From the NCBI GenBank assembly GCA_023394035.1, contig JAEXBK010000111.1:1-6070 (forward strand): a stretch of DNA of 6,070 bases. The letters run 5' to 3'. Of this stretch, positions 1 to 4,880 are shown one piece after another (the stretch's first letter is position 1; every line of letters begins with the position of its first letter). The notes under the pieces are model-generated. The model worked only from the letters and a program-made list of their open reading frames with translations. It was not told where the DNA came from and ran no database searches. A program made the position numbers and the translations under genes. The stretch is from Bacillota bacterium. Lineage in GTDB: Bacteria; Bacillota; Clostridia; Peptostreptococcales; Anaerovoracaceae.

Positions 1-778
1 ATGCAAGCGCAAACGGAATAGCTGTGATCAATAATGTTATAGCAAGCGATATTATATTTCCTTCGCCTGCAGCCCTTCCGATATGATAGAAGGGAAACAA
101 ATATTTGCTGAAGATCTCGGCAACTTCACTTCCGTGTGCAGCCATCTTTGCCATTAGGCTCTGCCACATAAAGCAGAAGTAGAAGTATGCACCCATAAAT
201 ACAACCATGCATACCATGACTACAAGATTCTTTTTGCGCATATGTGATGATATCAGGGCTATGATCCAGCCTACCAGCATTGAAAACGCAAGTGCAAGAA
301 GAGGTACTGCAACACAGCACAAAATCGTAAACAAAAGCGTCACCGGATGGAAGCCGCCAAAATATATGCTCACACCTATTGCAGGTATCATTACCGCAAG
401 TTCATACACATAGTTAAGCGCAAGAAGCGATACGAGCCTCGAGCTTATTATGCTTATCGGTTTTATCGGCATCGAAAGCAGCATTTCGTTATCCTTCGCG
501 TCAAATATCTGAGTCTGGGTCAGAAAAACGCTTCCGATAAAGCAAAGCATAAATGCCATGACAAAGGTAAAAGCAAAGTACAGCCATGTAAGCTGAAGCA
601 TTTCATACGGCTTGTATATCGTTGCAAACATCATTACAAAGAGCTGCCCGATTGCAAAGAAGGACAAAAGATAAAGCGCAGCCATACCTATATTGCTTTT
701 TGCTTTGCCCTTTCTTTTTTTGCCTCCCAGGTTGTAAAGCATTTCCTTTATTCTGAGGTCAAAAAGTGTTTTGAACAT
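1..778 (-). CDS. ABC-2-type transporter permease, N-terminal part (3' end outside window)
   Basis: Membrane subunit that should pair with the ATPase encoded just upstream; substrate unknown. The first 259 residues are visible. After a basic N-terminus (about residues 10-28, many Lys/Arg) there are hydrophobic segments near 31-52, 63-88, 113-140, 146-178, 184-206 and a last one starting near 242, so at least five or six membrane passes. The cytoplasmic stretch at 92-105 (FDAKDNEMLLSMPI) resembles the loop I recall from the putative ABC exporter family in Gram-positives, where a 'KD-x-x-x-L-L-S-x-P-I' motif follows the second helix; this is recollection, not a search. The ATG at 778 is preceded by GGAGGG (785-790) at 6-nt spacing, inside the end of the ATPase gene, and starts 2 nt after that gene's stop, so translation is probably coupled. 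Family members are often about twice this length, so roughly half is probably missing at the left edge. Confidence 0.85.
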   Translation of the reverse strand, partial: MFKTLFDLRIKEMLYNLGGKKRKGKAKSNIGMAALYLLSFFAIGQLFVMMFATIYKPYEMLQLTWLYFAFTFVMAFMLCFIGSVFLTQTQIFDAKDNEMLLSMPIKPISIISSRLVSLLALNYVYELAVMIPAIGVSIYFGGFHPVTLLFTILCCVAVPLLALAFSMLVGWIIALISSHMRKKNLVVMVCMVVFMGAYFYFCFMWQSLMAKMAAHGSEVAEIFSKYLFPFYHIGRAAGEGNIISLAITLLITAIPFALA

Positions 779-780
779 GC

Positions 781-1485
781 TTATCCCTCCAGTTCCAGGA
801 ATACGTTTTCGAGTGAAGTGTTGCCCTTCACCTCTTCCATGCTGCCTGACGATATGAGCTTTCCGTTCTTTATGATTGCAACCTTGTCGCACAGCTTCTC
901 GGCAACTTCAAGCACATGAGTCGAAAAGAATATCGATCCGCCCTCTTTGCAATGCTCTCTCATCTCTTCTTTGAGAAGATAGGAAGCCTTAGGATCAAGT
1001 CCGACAAAAGGTTCATCCATTATTATAAGAAGAGGTTTGTGAACAAAAGCCGCAATCAGCGCAAGCTTCTGCTTCATGCCGTGTGAATAAGATCCTATCG
1101 GCTGTGCAAGGTCAGATGTAAGACCGAACATATCTGCGTATTTTCTTGTACGCTCTTCTCTTTCTATTTCAGACACGCCGTATACATCTGCTATAAGGTT
1201 TATGTATTTGATTCCTGACAGGAAATCGTAAAGATCCGGGTTGTCGGGAATATATGCTATATCTTTTTTGCACTTCATAGGATCAGCCTTGACCGACGTG
1301 CCGTTTATGTATATTTCTCCGCTATCAAAGCTTAGTATACCGCAGCAGGATTTTATCGTTGTCGTCTTTCCTGCTCCGTTATGACCTATAAATCCATAAA
1401 TCTCGCCCCTCTGAATATGAAGCGAAAGATCATCTACAGCTTTAAATTCACCGAAGGTCTTTGTTAAATGTTCAATTCTCAGCAT
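781..1485 (-). CDS. ABC transporter ATP-binding protein
   Basis: Cytoplasmic ATPase (234 residues, normal for a single-domain subunit) that should power the adjacent permease. Walker A is GHNGAGKTT at residues 34-42, the signature is YSHGMKQKL at 133-141, Walker B is LLIIMDEP at 152-159 with catalytic Glu158, the D-loop GLDP is at 162-165 and the switch His is H190. The Q-loop position reads IPDNPDLY (79-86), with Asp/Asn instead of Gln; I recall this as common in the ABC-2 exporter group. The overall pattern (N-terminal 'LTKTFGEFKAVDDLSL', C-terminal 'KNGKLISSGSMEEV') fits the CcmA/NatA-like drug, antibiotic or lipid exporters. Which substrate is moved cannot be told. The ATG directly abuts the TAA of the upstream small gene, and AAGGAG (1492-1497) sits 6 nt before it, so co-translation within the operon is expected. 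Confidence 0.95.
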   Translation of the reverse strand: MLRIEHLTKTFGEFKAVDDLSLHIQRGEIYGFIGHNGAGKTTTIKSCCGILSFDSGEIYINGTSVKADPMKCKKDIAYIPDNPDLYDFLSGIKYINLIADVYGVSEIEREERTRKYADMFGLTSDLAQPIGSYSHGMKQKLALIAAFVHKPLLIIMDEPFVGLDPKASYLLKEEMREHCKEGGSIFFSTHVLEVAEKLCDKVAIIKNGKLISSGSMEEVKGNTSLENVFLELEG

Positions 1486-1749
1486 TTATTTCTCCTTATT
1501 CTTTCTCTTTCTGACAGCTTCTCTGAGCAGAAATTCTATCTGTCCGTTAATGGATCTGTAATCCTCATCCGCCCACTGCGAAATATCTTCCCATAACGAA
1601 GATGACAGTCTGAGAAGTATCTGTTTCTTGGCATTTTCTTTTGCTTTAAGGTTCTTTTCCTTTTCCCTTACGGAAGCCTCAAGCTCTTTCAAAGATTCGA
1701 GGCGCTTCCTCAAGGCAAGCTCTCTCTCCTCAATTTCTTTTATATTCAT
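1486..1749 (-). CDS. Small coiled-coil / ribbon-helix-helix (Arc-like) protein
   Basis: An 87-residue protein in two parts. Residues 1-40 are almost entirely charged and helical with Leu repeats (for example LRKRLESLKELEASVREKEK at 13-32) and should form a coiled coil. Residues 42-84 fit an Arc/CopG ribbon-helix-helix fold: strand KQILLRLS (42-49), helix A about 50-63 (SLWEDISQWADEDY), the short turn RSING, and helix B about 66-83 (INGQIEFLLREAVRKRK). Such proteins dimerise and insert the strand pair into the DNA major groove; here Gln43, Leu45 and Arg47 would be the exposed strand residues. It sits between the SPFH gene (14-nt gap) and the ATPase gene (no gap), so it may regulate this operon; the repeats at 2833-2863 are a candidate target. 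The Shine-Dalgarno site is poor (only GAG about 7 nt upstream), suggesting low or coupled translation. DNA binding is inferred from the fold; the domain could instead serve only for dimerisation. Confidence 0.85.
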   Translation of the reverse strand: MNIKEIEERELALRKRLESLKELEASVREKEKNLKAKENAKKQILLRLSSSLWEDISQWADEDYRSINGQIEFLLREAVRKRKNKEK

Positions 1750-1763
1750 TGCCGTACTCTATT

Positions 1764-2807
1764 TTAATATATTGTGCCGCTGTTAACAACAGGCTGAGTA
1801 TCCTTATTGGAGCAAAGGACGACTAACAGGTTTGATACCATCTGGGCTTTTCGTTCTTCATCGAGTATGACGATTTCGTCCTCGTTGAGCTTATCTATAG
1901 CCATCTTGACCATGCTTACAGCTCCGTCGACTATTTTTGTTCTTGCCGCTATTATAGCCGATGCCTGCTGTCTCTGAAGCATTGCCGCCGCAATTTCTTC
2001 TGAATATGAAAGGTGCGTTATTCTGACCTCTTCGATGCAAAGTCCTGCAAATTCCACTCTCTTTTCGAGCTCGTTCTTCATGCTGAGTGCTATTTCCTGA
2101 GAGCTTCCTCTGAGCGTCTTTTCGTTTGTATCGTCATCATCGTCTATATCACATGAGTCATATGTATCGTACGGATATAGTCTTGCAATATTGCGTATTG
2201 TTGAATCCGTCTGTATCGAGAGAAATTCCGTAAAGTTCTCTACATTGAAGGCCGCCTTTGTAGGATCGTCTACTCTCCAGATGACTACAGCTCCGACGAT
2301 TATCGGATTTCCCATTACATCGTTGACCTTTTGAGTCCCGTTATTAAGCGTCATGCTCTTTAGAGAAATTGTCTTCTTCTTGTTGTTTACAACGACGCCG
2401 CTGCTAAGCTTGCCTTTCTTGGCCGATAGGCTCGTATCATCTGCCATAGCTTCAAGTGTTGGAGTTACATAATTAGGATTATTGGCAACACAGAACGGAT
2501 TTACATAGAAAAAGCCTTGCTTAAGAATCGTTCCGTAGTAATTTCCGAAGAGCGTCAAAACGAGCGCCTCATTTGGGCCGACCACCTTAAGACCTGCATA
2601 TAAAATAAACATTACCATGAACAAAAGCAGCATTAAGCCGAATAGAACGCCGCCGAAGAGCTGATTTCCGCTTTCGATAAGAATTATGCCGCCTATTATG
2701 CCTGCAGCCGATATAAGGTGTAATACCAATATAAAAACAAGCATTCCAAGCCCCTGTCTCGGGGTTATTACTTTTTGTTCGATATTTTTTAAATTCTGAT
2801 TATCCAT
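1764..2807 (-). CDS. SPFH (stomatin/flotillin-like) domain membrane protein
   Basis: A 347-residue membrane-anchored scaffold-type protein. Two hydrophobic helices (about 20-45 and 50-72) form an N-terminal hairpin. The SPFH domain starts at about 73 with VVGPNEALVLTLFGNYYGT, continues through GNPIIVGAVVIWRVDDPTKA (166-185), and ends in a helical region with AAAMLQRQQASAIIAARTKI (273-292), the Ala/Gln/Glu-rich stretch typical of the family. SPFH proteins form membrane-bound rings or cages in microdomains and often partner with proteases or transporters. Two parts look extra: a Lys/Asn-rich stretch around 107-155 between the first strands, and an acidic run (residues 218-229, including DIDDDDD). 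The C-terminus ends QPVVNSGTIY, which I recall as a conserved tail in this bacterial subgroup. The start is supported by GGAGGT (2813-2818) 5 nt upstream. It is first in the operon, before the ribbon-helix-helix and ABC genes. Its exact cellular role is unknown. Confidence 0.93.
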   Translation of the reverse strand: MDNQNLKNIEQKVITPRQGLGMLVFILVLHLISAAGIIGGIILIESGNQLFGGVLFGLMLLLFMVMFILYAGLKVVGPNEALVLTLFGNYYGTILKQGFFYVNPFCVANNPNYVTPTLEAMADDTSLSAKKGKLSSGVVVNNKKKTISLKSMTLNNGTQKVNDVMGNPIIVGAVVIWRVDDPTKAAFNVENFTEFLSIQTDSTIRNIARLYPYDTYDSCDIDDDDDTNEKTLRGSSQEIALSMKNELEKRVEFAGLCIEEVRITHLSYSEEIAAAMLQRQQASAIIAARTKIVDGAVSMVKMAIDKLNEDEIVILDEERKAQMVSNLLVVLCSNKDTQPVVNSGTIY

Positions 2808-2832
2808 GACATACCTCCATATATGATGTCTG

Positions 2833-2863
2833 ATATTATTTCGATATCATATGTATATCATAT
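2833..2863 (-). repeat. 11-bp-spaced direct repeats over the operon promoter (candidate operator)
   Basis: Read on the minus strand, ATATGATAT occurs exactly twice, at 2855-2863 and 2844-2852. The start-to-start distance is 11 bp. A third copy in the same register at 2833-2841 reads AAATAATAT, matching seven of nine bases. The next positions on either side do not match. The repeats cover the spacer, the -10 and the likely start site of the SPFH promoter, so a protein bound there would block RNA polymerase. The spacing of about one helical turn suits side-by-side binding of ribbon-helix-helix dimers, and such a protein is encoded two genes into the operon. The DNA is very A+T-rich, so chance similarity cannot be excluded. 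Confidence 0.5.
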
Positions 2864-2880
2864 ACGATTTTGAATGTCAA
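2852..2880 (-). promoter_or_regulatory. Sigma-A-type promoter of the SPFH/ABC operon
   Basis: On the minus strand a perfect TTGACA (2875-2880) is followed after 17 bp by TATACA (2852-2857), matching five of six bases of TATAAT. Transcription would begin near 2845, giving a leader of about 38 nt before the SPFH ATG. The -35 lies only about 11 nt past the stop codon of the upstream aroE gene and no terminator separates them, so some read-through from aroE is also possible. Confidence 0.75.
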
Positions 2881-2891
2881 CAGAATAATCT

Positions 2892-3761
2892 TTAAGACCA
2901 AAGAAAAAGTTTTGATTCGATAAGCTCTGCCGGAAGCCTCTGTCCTGTAAATATCTCAAATGCCTGCTCTGCCTGAAAAAGAAGCATCAGAAGACCGTTT
3001 ATTACATTTCGGCAGCCTGCCTCGCGAGCCGATCTCATGAATTTCGTTTCTTTCGGCTCATATATCAGATCCATTACGCTTAAGTCTTTATGGAATATGG
3101 AATCGTCTTTAATTGGAGATTCCAAAGCCTTTTTCCCCATACCGATGTCTGTTGCATTAACAAGTACATTACTCGCTGAAACGGCTGATTTCAGGCTCAT
3201 ATCGTCGTTAAAATCTAATAGTCTTATTTCTGTAGAAAAAGCATTCCGTATTTGATCGGCAAAAGCAACAGCCTCAGTGGAATCAAATGATCTTAAGAAT
3301 ATATTTATCTTAGCGGCTTTGTTAAGTGAGCATCCGTATACCGCTGCCCTTCCTGCACCGCCAAGTCCGAGAATTGTTATTTCAGCACCTTCTGCCTTTG
3401 AAATCGAAGACAATGCTTTTGATGCTCCGTAAGCATCGGTATTATAGCCCTTAAGCCTGCCGTTATCGTTTATAACTGTATTGACCGCACCGCAAGCTTC
3501 TGCAGCCTCGCTCACATAGTCAAGCAAAGGTATGATTGCACTTTTGTTCGGCATGGAAATGTTTGCTCCTCTGATCCCCGATCTTCTCATAAAATCTATA
3601 TATTCGGGAAGCGATTCTTTTCCTGCTTTGAACGGAATATAGATACAGTCGAGATTGAGCGCTTCAAATGCAGTATTGTAGATGAGTGGAGAACGGCTGT
3701 GTTCGGCAGGGTCTCCGAGGAAGCAAAATAATTCGGTTTTTGTTGTTATGTTTCTTATCAT
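2892..3761 (-). CDS. aroE: Shikimate dehydrogenase (NADP-type; YdiB-like motifs)
   Basis: Reversibly reduces 3-dehydroshikimate to shikimate in the cytoplasm, the fourth step toward chorismate and aromatic amino acids. At 289 residues it is complete. The substrate serines are in HSRSP (21-25; Ser22, Ser24). The catalytic Lys73 is in NISMPNK (67-73), AVNT is at 92-95 and the catalytic Asp109 in GYNTD (105-109). The dinucleotide-binding loop is GLGGAGRAA (132-140), followed by Arg157 in FLRS where NADP enzymes usually have Asn-Arg-Thr. NATDIGM (202-208) and the C-terminal NGLLMLLFQAEQAF (255-268) complete the pattern. SMPNK, the AEQAF..FTG end and the length resemble the quinate/shikimate enzyme YdiB more than E. 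coli AroE; the neighbouring shikimate kinase still favours biosynthesis. The ATG at 3761 agrees with the family N-terminus, but no Shine-Dalgarno site precedes it and no upstream in-frame start exists. Confidence 0.93.
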   Translation of the reverse strand: MIRNITTKTELFCFLGDPAEHSRSPLIYNTAFEALNLDCIYIPFKAGKESLPEYIDFMRRSGIRGANISMPNKSAIIPLLDYVSEAAEACGAVNTVINDNGRLKGYNTDAYGASKALSSISKAEGAEITILGLGGAGRAAVYGCSLNKAAKINIFLRSFDSTEAVAFADQIRNAFSTEIRLLDFNDDMSLKSAVSASNVLVNATDIGMGKKALESPIKDDSIFHKDLSVMDLIYEPKETKFMRSAREAGCRNVINGLLMLLFQAEQAFEIFTGQRLPAELIESKLFLWS

Positions 3762-3778
3762 ACTTGATACCGATATTG

Positions 3779-3787
3779 TGATATAAT
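3779..3787 (+). promoter_or_regulatory. Extended -10 promoter of aroK
   Basis: TGATATAAT combines the TG extension with a perfect TATAAT (3782-3787). No good -35 lies 16-18 bp upstream, as is usual for extended -10 promoters; the nearby TTGATA (3764-3769) is only 12 bp away, which is too close. Transcription would start near 3794, about 20 nt before the aroK ATG, leaving room for the ribosome site GAAAGG (3801-3806). The element lies in the 53-bp spacer shared with the divergent aroE gene, for which I see no convincing promoter. Confidence 0.7.
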
Positions 3788-3814
3788 CAGATTACTATTT
3801 GAAAGGTTTACATT

Positions 3815-4312
3815 ATGAAAAACATTTATCTCATAGGGTTCATGGGAACAGGAAAAACATCCACGGGTATAATAGTTGCCGATTTACTTAATATGAATTT
3901 TGTCGATACCGATATTTGCATTTCATCATCGCAAGACCTGTCCGTGCCGGATATTTTCCGCACTATGGGTGAAGCAAAATTCCGTGAGTTCGAAACAAAA
4001 GAGCTTCTTGCCCTGTCGAAATCTGATAATAAGGTTATATCGTGCGGCGGAGGTATGCCTCTAAAAGAAGAAAACCGTGAAATCATGCGAAAAAGCGGAT
4101 ATATCTTCTTGCTAAGTGCATCGCCCTCAGAGCTGTCTTCCCGTCTTTCAGGTAATAGCGACAGGCCGCTGCTCAAAGACACCTCGCCTTCTCATATAGC
4201 AAAAATGCTGAAGGAAAGAGAACAGCATTACTTAAGCTGCTTCGATCACATAATAAATACCGACAGGCTTTCGCCGCAAGAAGCTGCAGAATCAATCATT
4301 TCTTTGCTTTAG
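3815..4312 (+). CDS. aroK: Shikimate kinase
   Basis: Phosphorylates shikimate with ATP to shikimate 3-phosphate, the step after shikimate dehydrogenase. At 165 residues it is a normal full-length single-domain kinase. The P-loop GFMGTGKTS is at 8-16. The magnesium/shikimate Asp pair is FVDTD (Asp31, Asp33), and Arg57 in FREFE is the expected shikimate-binding Arg. The Walker-B-like CGGG is at 77-80, the lid motif NSDRPLL at 114-120 supplies Arg117, and Arg135 in KEREQHY is the second shikimate-binding Arg. The start matches the family N-terminus and follows GAAAGG by 8 nt. It diverges from aroE, so the two consecutive pathway genes could be coordinated through one spacer. Its last 21 bp overlap the convergent zinc-ribbon gene and no terminator hairpin with a U-run follows. 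Confidence 0.95.
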   Translation: MKNIYLIGFMGTGKTSTGIIVADLLNMNFVDTDICISSSQDLSVPDIFRTMGEAKFREFETKELLALSKSDNKVISCGGGMPLKEENREIMRKSGYIFLLSASPSELSSRLSGNSDRPLLKDTSPSHIAKMLKEREQHYLSCFDHIINTDRLSPQEAAESIISLL

Positions 4313-4777
4313 GAGTCTTTCTCCGCAATGAGGGCAAACCTCCGGTATTATTATACCGCTCCCCTTTACTCTTCCGACAAATATATTTCTGTTTGTTATA
4401 TCCTCAAATATATTTTTGTTGCCTAATTTTGATTTATTGCCGAGTCGCCATACATATGGCAGCTTATTTCCGCAATGCTGACATTTCCATGTAATCGCAG
4501 GTAATTTGTTGTACAAAAAGTTAAATAACACGAAAAGCAAAATTCCTGCGATAAGTGCTCCTGCCACTATCTTACCGGGTAATGTCATAAATAGATTCCG
4601 GTTTCCTCTTCTTGTAAGCATTATTACTATTGCCGTGAGAAGAAACGATCCACCGAAAACGATCAAAGCTAGGTTTGTCAGCTTATCAAGCTTAAGGCTC
4701 GTCATAACCGTGCTCTTCGTCTTATCGCCTTCTATTTCGTCCATTCCTATATTGGATACGTTAATAAAATCTCTCAT
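4292..4777 (-). CDS. Unrecognised two-helix membrane protein with split zinc ribbon
   Basis: I do not recognise the family of this 161-residue protein. The first 33 residues are polar. Two hydrophobic helices follow at about 34-54 and 69-90, separated by a basic loop (RRGNRN, 56-61). The C-terminal domain begins with KCQHCG (Cys99, Cys102) and ends with CPHCG (Cys148, Cys151), so four cysteines could bind one zinc; the 45 residues between the pairs are rich in Asn, Lys and Gly. By the positive-inside rule the basic loop would be cytoplasmic and the zinc domain outside, but this is uncertain because Lys/Arg also follow the second helix. The start at 4777 has GCAGG (4782-4786) 4 nt upstream, a little close, and a good promoter beyond. 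It ends in TGA, inside the convergent aroK gene. It appears to be a single-gene transcript. No function is assigned. Confidence 0.8.
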   Translation of the reverse strand: MRDFINVSNIGMDEIEGDKTKSTVMTSLKLDKLTNLALIVFGGSFLLTAIVIMLTRRGNRNLFMTLPGKIVAGALIAGILLFVLFNFLYNKLPAITWKCQHCGNKLPYVWRLGNKSKLGNKNIFEDITNRNIFVGRVKGSGIIIPEVCPHCGERLLKQRND

Positions 4778-4810
4778 TTTTCCTGCTCTCTTCCTGTCAA
4801 TAATTAAATA

Positions 4811-4819
4811 ATTATACCA
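4811..4819 (-). promoter_or_regulatory. Extended -10 promoter of the zinc-ribbon gene
   Basis: On the minus strand TGGTATAAT gives the TG extension and a perfect TATAAT (4811-4816). The -35 position is poor (TTTCAT at 17-bp spacing). Transcription would begin near 4804, giving a leader of about 27 nt before the ATG at 4777. It lies just downstream of the grdB terminator, which separates the two transcripts. Confidence 0.65.
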
Positions 4820-4839
4820 TTATTTCTTGACATATGAAA

Positions 4840-4866
4840 CAGCCTCCGGAAAATTCCCGGAGGCTG
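4840..4866 (-). terminator. Intrinsic terminator after grdB
   Basis: A perfect 10-bp G+C-rich inverted repeat, CAGCCTCCGG and CCGGAGGCTG, encloses a 7-nt loop. On the minus strand it lies 14 nt after the grdB stop and is followed by TTTCAT, a short U-run, so efficiency may be moderate. It marks the end of the grd transcript. On the plus strand no gene ends here. Confidence 0.85.
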
Positions 4867-4880
4867 CAATATCATTTTGA

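Noticed and set aside
347..919. 190-residue plus-strand open frame
   Set aside because: It lies antisense to the permease and ATPase genes, has a basic, low-complexity composition with no recognisable domain, and has no ribosome site. The minus-strand proteins show clear family motifs.
3826..4182. Minus-strand frame inside aroK and similar frames inside grdB (5195-5647, 5265-5489, 5524-5796)
   Set aside because: They are out-of-frame shadows of genes with full conserved motifs and show no family features of their own.
4292..4294. TGA at the end of the zinc-ribbon gene as a second selenocysteine codon
   Set aside because: The continuing frame is antisense to conserved aroK coding and shows no protein features; the cysteine domain is already complete before it.
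4343..4358. Perfect hairpin CGGTAT-TATT-ATACCG after aroK as a terminator
   Set aside because: It is inside the zinc-ribbon coding region (Gly-Ile-Ile-Ile-Pro codons), has weak A+T-rich pairing and no U-run follows.
4827..4832. Plus-strand TTGACA as a promoter
   Set aside because: The -10 position falls in the terminator hairpin with no TATAAT-like hexamer, and no plus-strand gene follows.
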